A stretch of 64,000 nt of DNA from positions 558,001 through 622,000 of the forward strand of contig NZ_JPKR02000005.1 of assembly GCF_000757425.2 (NCBI RefSeq). The letters run 5' to 3'. Shown in pieces: positions 57,031 to 64,000 of the stretch. The first letter of the stretch is position 1, and each line of letters begins with the position of its first letter. The position numbers and the translations under genes were made by a program. The DNA is from Tatumella morbirosei (GTDB lineage: Bacteria > Pseudomonadota > Gammaproteobacteria > Enterobacterales > Enterobacteriaceae). Below the pieces are notes generated by a model that saw only the letters and a program-made list of their open reading frames with translations, was not told the DNA's origin and did not search any database.

Positions 57031-59458
57031 TATCGACCTTATCCGCGAAGTAACCACCGCAGCGGCCGGTAACTGGCCTTATGTTATGGCTGGCCTGGCT
57101 GTCAGTGTCCCACAGTCACCGCGCCAGCATTCATCCTGCCCGGCATGTGGCGGTAAAGATCGGTTCCGGTTCGATGACAACGGGCGCGGCAGCTTTATCT
57201 GTAATCAGTGTGGGGCCGGTGACGGCCTCGACTTGATCCGCAAAGTTCACCAGTGCGACACCACAGAGGCGGCAAAGCTGGTGGCTGATGTGCTGGGTAT
57301 TGATTACCGGACAGCCGAAACAGACCCAAAATCAGCCGGCCAGAGGCGTGACCAACTGGAACAGCAGCGCCAAAGCCAGGCCGAAGAATACCGGCAGCGT
57401 CAGGACGAAACAGAGGAAGAACGGCGGGCACAATTTGATGCTAGGTATCAGCGGCTGGAGAAAACAATAACGGACAGCGAAAGTGAATACCTGGTCACTA
57501 AGGGGCTGCGAGAAGTGATAACCCGCTGTCTGCCCGATGGATCAATTCTCCTGCCATTGACGGACGCAGAAGGGAATATCACCGCAGCACAGACTATCTC
57601 AAAGATAGGCAGTAAAAAGCTGGTGGCCGGTTCAGCGAAGAAAGGCGCATATCATGCCGTAAACGCACCACAGAAGCCGCAGGCAGTTATTCTTGCCGAA
57701 GGTTACGCCACAGCGTTAAGCGTATCCCTGATGCGCCCAGAGGCGCTGGCAGTGGCAGCCATTGACGCAGGCAACCTGTTACCGGTGGCTAAGGTGATGC
57801 GCGGGAAATACCCACAGGCGAAAATCATTATTGCCGCAGATAACGATTACCACGATGACGAACCCAACACAGGGAAGCTGGCAGCGATTAAAGCGGCGCA
57901 GGCTGTTTCTGGGTGGGTGACGCTACCGCCCGGCGACCACAAAGCCGACTGGGATGATTACCGTCAGCAGTACGGGCTGGAAAAGGCTACAGCAGCATTT
58001 AACCAGGGATTGTACCAACCAGAGGGAGGAGCTATGACCGCACAGCTACAGGTGATTAGTGGAGGCAAAGAGACCGGACGGAAGACAGGCGGCGACATAG
58101 CGCGGATGCCAGCCAACCAGAAAGCGCGGTTACTTTCTCAGCGATGGGATGAACTGGCAGTAAATCCAGAAAGTCAGGCGGTGTACCAGTATCAGTCCGG
58201 GGCATGGGAGAAACTACCGGATAGTGTGATAGAGCGCGAAATGGTTCAGATATTCGAGGAGTTTGAAGCTGATTACACAGAGAAAGGCATTAAGTCCGTT
58301 GTCGCTACGATGAAATTACAACTGGATGCGATAGGAGAAGCCAGAAATGACCTAATCGGCTTTGAGAATGGTGTTTATGACCTTAAAACACAGCAGTTCA
58401 GCCCGCACAGTCCGGGGAACTGGCTGATGAACCACAACGGAATCACTTACACCGAGCCGGGAGAGGCAGAAAATATTGTTACCCACGCGCCCAGCTTCAC
58501 AAAGTGGCTGACTCATGCGACCGCCGGTAATGCCCGCAAAGCGGAACGGATTAAAGCTGCCCTGTTTATGGTGTTAGCCAACCGCAGCGACTGGCAGCTA
58601 TTTATCGAGGTTACAGGGGAAGGTGGTAGCGGGAAATCTGTTTTCAGTGGCATAGCCACCACCCTGGCGGGTGAACATAACACAGCCAGCGGAAGCATGA
58701 TGACACTGGACACACCGCGGGGCCGGGCACAACTGATCGGCAAAAGCCTTATCCTGATGCCAGACCAGACAAGATATGTCGGGGAGGGTTCCGGCATTAA
58801 GGCCATTACCGGTGGTGATGCCGTGGAGATTGACGGGAAGTATGAGAAACAATTCTCGACCGTCATTAATGCCGTTGTACTGGCAACCAATAACGAGCCT
58901 ATGACCTTCACCGAGCGCAACGGCGGCATTGCCAGACGGCGGGTGATATTTCCCTTTAACATTCCAGTGTCGGATGCTGATAAAGACCCGGAACTGGCAG
59001 CGAAAATTCGCCGGGAAATACCGGTTGTGATCCGCCACCTGTTAGCGATATTTGCCGACCAGGACAAGGCGAAACGGCTTCTTATCGAGCAGAGAGAGTC
59101 ACAGGAGGCAATGAGCGTGAAGTGCCACACTGACCCGCTGTATGGCTTTTGCGGGCATATCATCGCGCTGGGCGAGGCTGTCGGAATGTTTATGGGGAAC
59201 CTGAATATTTCACCGCGAGCGCCGAGGATTTACCTGTACCACGCATACCTTGCCTATATGGACGCGCACGGGTTCGAGAGGCCATTAACGCTTACCCGGT
59301 TCGGATCGGATTTCCCGAAGGTGATGAAGGAGTACGGGGCCGAATATAAAAAGGCAAAGACGAAAGCTGGCATCCGCTACAACATGGAATTAGCCGAGAG
59401 TGCTGACGATTGGCTGCCCGCCGTGCCACGACTAAAAGATGATCCAGAATACCCGTAG
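57023..59458 (+). CDS. P4 alpha-type primase/helicase replication protein
   Basis: An 811-residue fusion. Order: zinc-ribbon with CPAC (39-42) and CNQC (60-63); Toprim-like primase part with VILAEGYATALSVSL near 225 and IIIAADNDYH near 270; linker; then a superfamily-3 helicase with Walker A GEGGSGKS near 533, the MPDQTR Walker B-like strand, and sensor ATNNEPMTF near 635. P4 alpha (777 residues) has the same plan and in addition binds origin iterons; an iteron array follows this gene at once. It should start and drive element replication independently of host DnaA/DnaB/DnaG. Confidence 0.92.
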   Translation: MRNIDLIREVTTAAAGNWPYVMAGLAVSVPQSPRQHSSCPACGGKDRFRFDDNGRGSFICNQCGAGDGLDLIRKVHQCDTTEAAKLVADVLGIDYRTAETDPKSAGQRRDQLEQQRQSQAEEYRQRQDETEEERRAQFDARYQRLEKTITDSESEYLVTKGLREVITRCLPDGSILLPLTDAEGNITAAQTISKIGSKKLVAGSAKKGAYHAVNAPQKPQAVILAEGYATALSVSLMRPEALAVAAIDAGNLLPVAKVMRGKYPQAKIIIAADNDYHDDEPNTGKLAAIKAAQAVSGWVTLPPGDHKADWDDYRQQYGLEKATAAFNQGLYQPEGGAMTAQLQVISGGKETGRKTGGDIARMPANQKARLLSQRWDELAVNPESQAVYQYQSGAWEKLPDSVIEREMVQIFEEFEADYTEKGIKSVVATMKLQLDAIGEARNDLIGFENGVYDLKTQQFSPHSPGNWLMNHNGITYTEPGEAENIVTHAPSFTKWLTHATAGNARKAERIKAALFMVLANRSDWQLFIEVTGEGGSGKSVFSGIATTLAGEHNTASGSMMTLDTPRGRAQLIGKSLILMPDQTRYVGEGSGIKAITGGDAVEIDGKYEKQFSTVINAVVLATNNEPMTFTERNGGIARRRVIFPFNIPVSDADKDPELAAKIRREIPVVIRHLLAIFADQDKAKRLLIEQRESQEAMSVKCHTDPLYGFCGHIIALGEAVGMFMGNLNISPRAPRIYLYHAYLAYMDAHGFERPLTLTRFGSDFPKVMKEYGAEYKKAKTKAGIRYNMELAESADDWLPAVPRLKDDPEYP

Positions 59459-59478
59459 GAAAGTTTTCCGTGGGATAA

Positions 59479-59701
59479 GTGTTCACCTGTTCACCTTTTT
59501 AAGATAACAAGATGATTTAAAACATAAAAACAGGGTGAACACTTACTCTTTAACTATTCACCAAGTGTTCACCACTGTTCACCTTTTTAAGTTTTATTGC
59601 CTGGATGGGTGAACACTTGTGAACAGTTGGTGAACACTACTATTCACCCTTCAAACCCAGACGCAGCAAGGCTTTCAGAGGTGCGGTGAACAGGTGAACA
59701 G
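59479..59701. repeat. Iteron array, probable P4-like replication origin
   Basis: About twelve copies of the nonamer GGTGAACA(G/C) or its complement occur in 223 bases: 59479, 59487, 59534, 59554, 59565, 59575, 59608, 59618, 59629, 59640, 59685 and 59693, in both orientations, with AT-rich DNA between 59496 and 59533. P4 alpha protein binds iterons of this type at ori and crr (from memory). Directly downstream of the primase gene and non-coding, this is the probable origin. Confidence 0.88.
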
Positions 59702-59752
59702 TTAAAGCGCCCAAAACTTTTCCCCCAGGGGGTAACTTTTAAGCAAGGACTG

Positions 59753-60050
59753 ATGATGAGTACAGAATCCAGCCAGAAAATGACCTATCAGGAACGCGAA
59801 TCACTGAAAACCTTTACAGACCGGCGCCTTACAAGGCGACATCCAAAGCCTGCAAATGACGCTAAGGATGTTGACCCACTGGATGAGGCAGGCAACACAG
59901 ATAGAATTTACTGAATATGCCGCTCACTGGACGGCAGCCCAAGCCCGGCGCGATGACGGCAATCACTCTACCGGCGCTATGGCTTATCAATGGCCTTTAC
60001 GTTCCGGGTTAAAAATCAAACCGGGATACAGCGAATACAAAGGGGAATAA
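59753..60050 (+). pseudogene. Small element protein with one-base frameshift
   Basis: ATG at 59753 (or 59756) follows AAGGAC. The frame reads STESSQKMTYQERESLK, then leaves its natural course at the four-A run 59807-59810. Taking one A out continues as PLQTGALQGDIQSLQMTLRMLTHWMRQATQ and on to an end GLKIKPGYSEYKGE at 60050, about 98 residues with a coiled-coil N-terminal half. Length 3n+1 fits one extra base. As written, translation stops after ~54 codons. Unknown function; sequencing error possible. Confidence 0.6.
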
Positions 60051-60052
60051 TT

Positions 60053-60103
60053 ATGACCGCACAGATTTCAGCGTACGGACGGCTGGTGGCCGACCCACTG
60101 TAA
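60053..60103 (+). pseudogene. Truncated ssb-like gene remnant
   Basis: Only MTAQISAYGRLVADPL remains before a stop at 60101. The first 15 residues match, as I recall, the start of single-stranded-DNA-binding proteins of enterobacterial phages, which should run on for over 100 residues. A second frame continues 16 codons (SGKNSDVLENAKKLAR, stop about 60154), possibly the tail of an internally deleted gene. The end of P4-like gene content is here. Confidence 0.6.
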
Positions 60104-60355
60104 GTGGTAAAAATTCTGACGTGCTGGAGAACGCTAAAAAGTTAGCGCGATAAAAACTAGGAAAGCGTGTACTTAAAACAGTCATTTTTTAGCAAGAAAA
60201 AAATAATGTTTCACCTCTGGGTTTAAGTGTATATAAATCAATAAATTAATTAATTTATAGTACTTATGTGTCAATAGGTTAATGAACACGTTCTATTGTA
60301 TAGATCCTAAAGAAATGGTTAGGATTATTCCGAACTTATTTCTCTGGGAACGATA
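60104..60355. other. AT-rich junction without genes
   Basis: About 250 bases, strongly AT-rich, with a hairpin CGCTAA-aaag-TTAGCG at the left end, a single GTGTAC at 60167, and presumably the promoter of the lipoprotein gene. It separates the P4-like module from the following genes and is where a recombination joint should be sought. Confidence 0.5.
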
Positions 60356-61531
60356 ATGAAACTCTCAATAATTGCTTGTGTAATTTCCGCAGTTCTTCTC
60401 ACGGGATGTGGACCAAAACAACTTTCTCCTGAGGAGCAAAGTCAGGTTGCTCAACTTAAAAGTGAGTTGTCTCAAACTGAGTCAGAGTTGAATTCAACTC
60501 AGTCTGAAGCTAATAACTATGCTGGCGGAATTCTGAAATATCTGGCCGAAAGTCATCTCGAAGTACTTAAAACGAATAAAGCGCTGATTGAACAAAGAAT
60601 TAATGCTATAGAGGCAGGAGCTAAGATTAATGTTGTTATAACAGGGGTCAAACCAGACCCTGATAAAGCAAACAGTATTCAAAAAGATATCGACACTCTT
60701 AAAGCACAGATTAAAGAGGCGAAGAACGATGCGGCACAGTATTCTGGTGGTCTAGTTCTTTCCATGAAGCTGGTAGCAATAGCTACCCAGGAACAAACCC
60801 TTGCAATGTTACAACAGAGATACTTATCTGCGAAATACGGTCTGGCCGAGGTTAAAAACCCAGTGTTAAACTCGGTTTCAGCACCAGCACCAGCACCAGC
60901 ACCAGCACCAGCACCAGCACCAACAGATGTCTCTGCAAGTCAGCCCAAAGCAACCCCCAATGAAAACTTACTTCCACCAGCAGATGGGCCATTTGGATTA
61001 CAGGAAGGCCTAACTCTGAAAAATATTGAAGATATGACTGGTAGCAAACCCATACCTATTGAAGGCTCAACCAATCTGTATTCAATTAGTACGGTGCCGA
61101 AGCCCAACAGTGACTTCGAGGGTTTTGGGCTTCTGATTTCTCCAACTGTAGGATTGTGCCAAATAAGAGCACTAGGTAAAACTATTCAATCAGATAGCTA
61201 CGGGTTGAATATTAAACAAAAGTTTGATGATCTCGACCAAATTCTTACATCCAAATATGGAGCAGGCAAAAAAACTGACTTTTTGCTTTCCGGTTCAATT
61301 TGGAAGGAGCCCCAGGACTGGGTGATGGGCCTGAAACAACAGGAGCGCTTCCTCATGAAAGACTGGAAAAATGCCGAACAAACAGCAATGAAGGAAAGTA
61401 ATTTGTCTGAAGTAGGGATTCAGGCTCGGGCTGTGGATGCTAATTCTGGTTACATTTTCCTTGAATATGATTTTAAAAATACGCCAGCATGTACCGCAGA
61501 ATTAGAGAGTAAGAAGAAATCCTCCCTCTAA
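60356..61531 (+). CDS. Putative lipoprotein with coiled coil and Ala-Pro repeat linker
   Basis: A 391-residue protein. Signal peptide with lipobox LLTGC (Cys18). Residues ~25-165 form a coiled coil (QVAQLKSELSQTESELNST, IQKDIDTLKAQIKEAKNDA). A linker of seven Ala-Pro pairs near residue 176 is encoded by a perfect hexamer repeat. The C-terminal ~190 residues, with two Cys, look globular (GPFGLQEGLTLKNIEDMTG...GFGLLISPTVGLCQIRALGKT). No family recognised. It has its own terminator and stands alone between two phage-type modules, so it may be a cargo (moron) gene acting in the host envelope. Confidence 0.8.
   Translation: MKLSIIACVISAVLLTGCGPKQLSPEEQSQVAQLKSELSQTESELNSTQSEANNYAGGILKYLAESHLEVLKTNKALIEQRINAIEAGAKINVVITGVKPDPDKANSIQKDIDTLKAQIKEAKNDAAQYSGGLVLSMKLVAIATQEQTLAMLQQRYLSAKYGLAEVKNPVLNSVSAPAPAPAPAPAPAPTDVSASQPKATPNENLLPPADGPFGLQEGLTLKNIEDMTGSKPIPIEGSTNLYSISTVPKPNSDFEGFGLLISPTVGLCQIRALGKTIQSDSYGLNIKQKFDDLDQILTSKYGAGKKTDFLLSGSIWKEPQDWVMGLKQQERFLMKDWKNAEQTAMKESNLSEVGIQARAVDANSGYIFLEYDFKNTPACTAELESKKKSSL
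60881..60922 (+). repeat. Hexanucleotide tandem repeat (GCACCA)x7
   Basis: Seven perfect copies, 42 bases, inside the lipoprotein gene, coding for (Ala-Pro)7. Copy-number change would alter linker length in steps of two residues without changing the frame. Confidence 0.95.
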
Positions 61532-61539
61532 ACCGATCA

Positions 61540-61559
61540 CCCGCTTCGGCGGGTTTTTT
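61540..61559 (+). terminator. Lipoprotein gene terminator
   Basis: CCCGC-ttcg-GCGGG followed by six T, nine bases after the stop. A textbook intrinsic terminator with a UUCG tetraloop. Confidence 0.93.
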
Positions 61560-61656
61560 GGCCTAACCATTAACAGAACTGATCTCTGAGATCGAATTAT
61601 TGTTTCAAAATACGGAATAAATGCCTTAATGGTTGCGATTATTGCAACTATAATGA

Positions 61657-61672
61657 CTGTATATAAAACCAG
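61657..61672 (+). promoter_or_regulatory. LexA-type SOS box
   Basis: CTGTATATAAAACCAG fits CTG-N10-CAG and differs by one base from the umuDC LexA box core (CTGTATATAAAAACAG, from memory). A TATAAT at 61649-61654 just upstream could be the -10 box, so LexA would block initiation. The downstream genes should be DNA-damage inducible. Confidence 0.75.
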
Positions 61673-61686
61673 CCATAGAGGTGTTT

Positions 61687-61860
61687 ATGACCAATCCAAC
61701 ACTAAAGCCTGTCTTACTCAGTCGCGAACAAATCGCAGCTCTGCGAGAAATCCAAGAGCAGGAGCGCAGCAAATCCCCTCTGAATATCGCGCCTACAATC
61801 CATGTTATCGCCCGTCAGTTAATGGATCAGGCTCTGGCCCAACTTCACGGGGCCGCATAA
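61687..61860 (+). CDS. Small phage protein downstream of the LexA box
   Basis: A 57-residue protein: MTNPTLKPVLLSREQIAALR, EIQEQERSKSPLNIAPTIHV, IARQLMDQALAQLHGAA. It is mostly helical with a short N-terminal beta-like part, ribbon-helix-helix-like in outline. Translation start GTTT-ATG lacks a strong ribosome site. Stop and next start overlap (TAATG). I recall similar short proteins in enterobacterial prophages, without a function. Confidence 0.7.
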   Translation: MTNPTLKPVLLSREQIAALREIQEQERSKSPLNIAPTIHVIARQLMDQALAQLHGAA

Positions 61861-62186
61861 TGGAACAACTCAACAGGCTTTCTGATGCCATAGCTTTTGC
61901 ATACCTGAACTATTTACGTCATAGCACCGGCGGAACCCGCTTTGAACATGACGGCTGGCACGGCGAAATTACCCATGAAAATTTAAGCTATGGGCTGATG
62001 ATTAACGCCATAGCATTAGCTAAGGGTAATTCAGCAGCCAATGCGGAAGCAGTCGCGTATGGCTACCTCTCCCCTTTGATATGTCTTGAAGGCCGTGAGT
62101 ACAGAGTGACTGAATGGGGTGTTCACGTCATTGAATTTATGACGCGTAAAGCACTGGAAAAAAATCATAAACCGGCGATTCACTAG
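61860..62186 (+). CDS. Hypothetical phage protein
   Basis: A 108-residue protein (MEQLNRLSDAIAFAYLNYLR, TRFEHDGWHGEITHENLSYG, REYRVTEWGVHVIEFMTRKA). Coupled to the previous gene by TAATG. A longer frame starting at 61629 runs antiphase through that gene and is rejected. Position before the tape-measure gene would suit a tail-assembly chaperone, but the sequence does not show it. Confidence 0.65.
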   Translation: MEQLNRLSDAIAFAYLNYLRHSTGGTRFEHDGWHGEITHENLSYGLMINAIALAKGNSAANAEAVAYGYLSPLICLEGREYRVTEWGVHVIEFMTRKALEKNHKPAIH

Positions 62187-62195
62187 GGATAAGTT

Positions 62196-64000
62196 ATGGA
62201 TAACCAAAAACTGGGAGGCATCTATTTTGATGTGAGTATTGATTGTGAAAAGGCTATAGATGCGCAGAGGAAACTCAGCGGAAGCCTTTCAACAATGGAA
62301 CAGGGATTCAACCGCCTTGGTCAGCCCGTAGCATCAGCGGAAAAGTCTCTGGTATCGCTTTCAAAGGTGGCAATGTCACTCTCTGCCGCGCTGTCAGTAA
62401 AGCAGATTACTGAGTACGCCACCGCCTGGGTTGATGTAAACAATAAACTCGCCAATGCCGTTAAAACCAATGAATCTCTGGCCGAAGTTACCAGCCGTGT
62501 ATTTGACATAGCGCAATCAACGAAAAGTGATCTTCAATCCACAGCCGCACTTTACGGGACGCTTGAGCGTTCTACCCGCAGCCTGGGACTGAGCTCAGAC
62601 GATTTATCATCAGTCATTAAAACCGTTAACGAAGGGCTGGTACTCTCCGGTGCCACAACCCAGGAAGCGGCCGGCGCGACACTTCAGCTATCTCAGGCTT
62701 TAGCCTCCGGGGCTTTGCGTGGCGACGAATTTAACTCAGTATCAGAGAACGGCAGCCGTCTGGCTCAGGCGCTGGCTGATTCTCTGGGGGTTAATATCGG
62801 CCAGTTAAAGAATATGGCCGCTCAGGGGCAACTGACTTCACAGGTAGTAATTAATGGTTTACTGAGCCAGGGCGCGACGATTTCCCAGGAATTCAACAAT
62901 CACACGACCACGCTGGCGCAGTCATTACAAATTGCCGGTAATAACCTCACTAAGTTTTTCGGACAGAACACCACCGTAAATACATTTTTAACTGCGGCTG
63001 GAAGCGGCATTGTTACTCTGTCTGAAAACATTAGCGGTCTGGCTTCAGTCCTCAGTGTCGCTGCGGTGATAATGGGCGGCAGATATGCGGCAGCATTGAC
63101 TCTCTCTGCAACATCCTCACTGAAAAATACTCTGGCAACCATTCAGCAGTCAAAAGCAGCAGCAACCGCAGCACAGACAGCAACTCTGCGAGCTCAGTTT
63201 GAGGAACGATCGGCAATAGCTCTGAGAGATTCAGCGTTCAGGGAGGTTGCGCTTGCTTCCGCTCAGGTACAGTCAGCCACAACAGCAGCGGACGCGGCTT
63301 CAGCACAATTACGGTTATCTGCCGCGAGACTGGCAGCTACTGACGCAGCACTGGCAGCAACCCAGGCAACTAACAGGCTGGCAGTGGCACAGGAAGCATC
63401 AGCAGTCGCATCCGCATCTTCCAGTGGCGCTATCTCAGGACTGGCCAGAGGCGCTCTTGGATTGGTTGGCGGCCCCGTTGGCGTGGCTATGACCGCCGCA
63501 GCCGCTATTTACTATTTCAAGCAACAGTCAGACCAGGCAAAGAAATCTGCTAATGACCTGGCGGATTCGGTCAGTGCTTTAGTCGGCCAGTTCCGTGAAA
63601 TGAGTGATGTACAGCTGGGCGCTGAAGTAGCAAAGCTGAGCCAGAATATCCCGGCACTGACTGAGCAGGTAAGCGATATGCAAAAAGCCTACAGTGACGC
63701 GACTTACCGTGTACAGGATCTGCAAAAAGAGATAACTAATTTCGGAACCAATACTACCCGCGGACGACAGGCTTCTGAGGCATTACAGGGCGCACTCGAT
63801 GACCAGGCTATCGCTGCTGCCAATTTAGATAAGGCACAGGACAGATTAAGCCAGACACAGAGCGCAGTTAACATTGGACACGCTCAGTTAAACGGTACCC
63901 TGCTACAGGGCGCAGATTTACTTTCCAGAGAAAACACTCAGGTAGGTGTTGCTGAGGGGTTATATCGCAAATTTGGCCAGGCACTTGATATTGCGGCGCA
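62196..64000 (+). CDS. Phage tail tape-measure protein (N-terminal 601 residues)
   Basis: An open frame from ATG 62196 to the window edge. The N-terminal tape-measure domain spans roughly residues 60-260: VKQITEYATAWVDVNNKLANAV, FDIAQSTKSDLQSTAALYGTLERSTRSLGL, SGATTQEAAGATLQLSQALASGALRGDEFNSVSENGSRLAQALADSLGV. Long Ala/Gln/Ser-rich helices follow (residues ~300-410), then a hydrophobic segment (GLVGGPVGVAMTAAAAIYYF-like, near 425). This is the scaffold that sets tail length in siphophages. No head or portal genes precede it here. The 3' end is outside the window. Confidence 0.9.
   Translation, partial: MDNQKLGGIYFDVSIDCEKAIDAQRKLSGSLSTMEQGFNRLGQPVASAEKSLVSLSKVAMSLSAALSVKQITEYATAWVDVNNKLANAVKTNESLAEVTSRVFDIAQSTKSDLQSTAALYGTLERSTRSLGLSSDDLSSVIKTVNEGLVLSGATTQEAAGATLQLSQALASGALRGDEFNSVSENGSRLAQALADSLGVNIGQLKNMAAQGQLTSQVVINGLLSQGATISQEFNNHTTTLAQSLQIAGNNLTKFFGQNTTVNTFLTAAGSGIVTLSENISGLASVLSVAAVIMGGRYAAALTLSATSSLKNTLATIQQSKAAATAAQTATLRAQFEERSAIALRDSAFREVALASAQVQSATTAADAASAQLRLSAARLAATDAALAATQATNRLAVAQEASAVASASSSGAISGLARGALGLVGGPVGVAMTAAAAIYYFKQQSDQAKKSANDLADSVSALVGQFREMSDVQLGAEVAKLSQNIPALTEQVSDMQKAYSDATYRVQDLQKEITNFGTNTTRGRQASEALQGALDDQAIAAANLDKAQDRLSQTQSAVNIGHAQLNGTLLQGADLLSRENTQVGVAEGLYRKFGQALDIAA

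Noticed and set aside
60881-60922. CRISPR-like array
   Set aside because: The units are six bases with no spacers; it codes for Ala-Pro in frame.
61629-61859. N-terminal extension of the 108-residue phage gene
   Set aside because: It starts upstream of the probable promoter and LexA box and overlaps the 57-residue gene in another frame.

Overview
The window is a chromosomal segment of a gamma-proteobacterium of the order Enterobacterales. Gene order and protein sequence match Escherichia coli closely for the blocks fpr-yiiQ-tpiA-cdh-sbp-pfkA-fieF, cpxP/cpxRA, trmL-cysE-gpsA-secB-grxC-yibN, envC-yibQ, hldD-waaFC, waaA-coaD, mutM-rpmGB-radC-coaBC-dut-slmA-pyrE-rph and yicC. The LPS core genes are of the wab type (wabG, waaE, a polysaccharide-deacetylase-like gene), as in Klebsiella, Serratia and Erwinia relatives, not the E. 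coli type. emrD lies next to fpr, and gpmI, tdh and kbl are missing from their E. coli positions. I favour Erwiniaceae (a Tatumella- or Erwinia-like genome), but the genus is a guess.

Layout: 1-7011 central metabolism and transport. 7132-12720 a five-gene chaperone-usher fimbrial operon on the minus strand. 13141-14564 a ToxR/MarT-like membrane regulator and a FidL-like partner, divergent from the fimbriae. 14751-17537 the Cpx envelope-stress system, including the small RNA CpxQ in the cpxP 3' region and a CpxR box. 17577-23678 housekeeping and cell-division genes. 23947-37909 the LPS inner/outer-core cluster. 37915-44768 coenzyme A, DNA repair, ribosomal, nucleotide and division genes. 44843-48265 an ABC exporter cassette, with a small unknown ORF upstream, inserted between rph and yicC. 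49183-50046 yicC.

From about 50150 to the end lies a mobile element with a P4-like front half: tyrosine integrase, a MerR-like unknown, AlpA, BRO-N and ORF6N antirepressor-type proteins, an Icd-like division inhibitor, a ribbon-helix-helix regulator with its probable operator, four tiny proteins (three clearly paralogous), a P4-alpha-type primase/helicase and an iteron array that is probably the origin. The nine genes from the Icd-like gene to the primase all overlap their neighbours by a few bases. The P4-like part ends in a truncated ssb-like gene. It is followed by an unrelated lipoprotein gene carrying a hexanucleotide repeat, then a LexA-type operator, two small ORFs and a phage tape-measure gene that runs off the window. 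A P4-like replicon leading straight into a siphophage tail gene, with no head genes between, is the most unusual architecture here.

Five genes (fimbrial usher, cpxA, yibN, waaF and a small gene after the iterons) are each broken by exactly one base in a homopolymer run. Because conserved genes such as cpxA and waaF are among them, uncorrected sequencing error is more likely than real gene decay.
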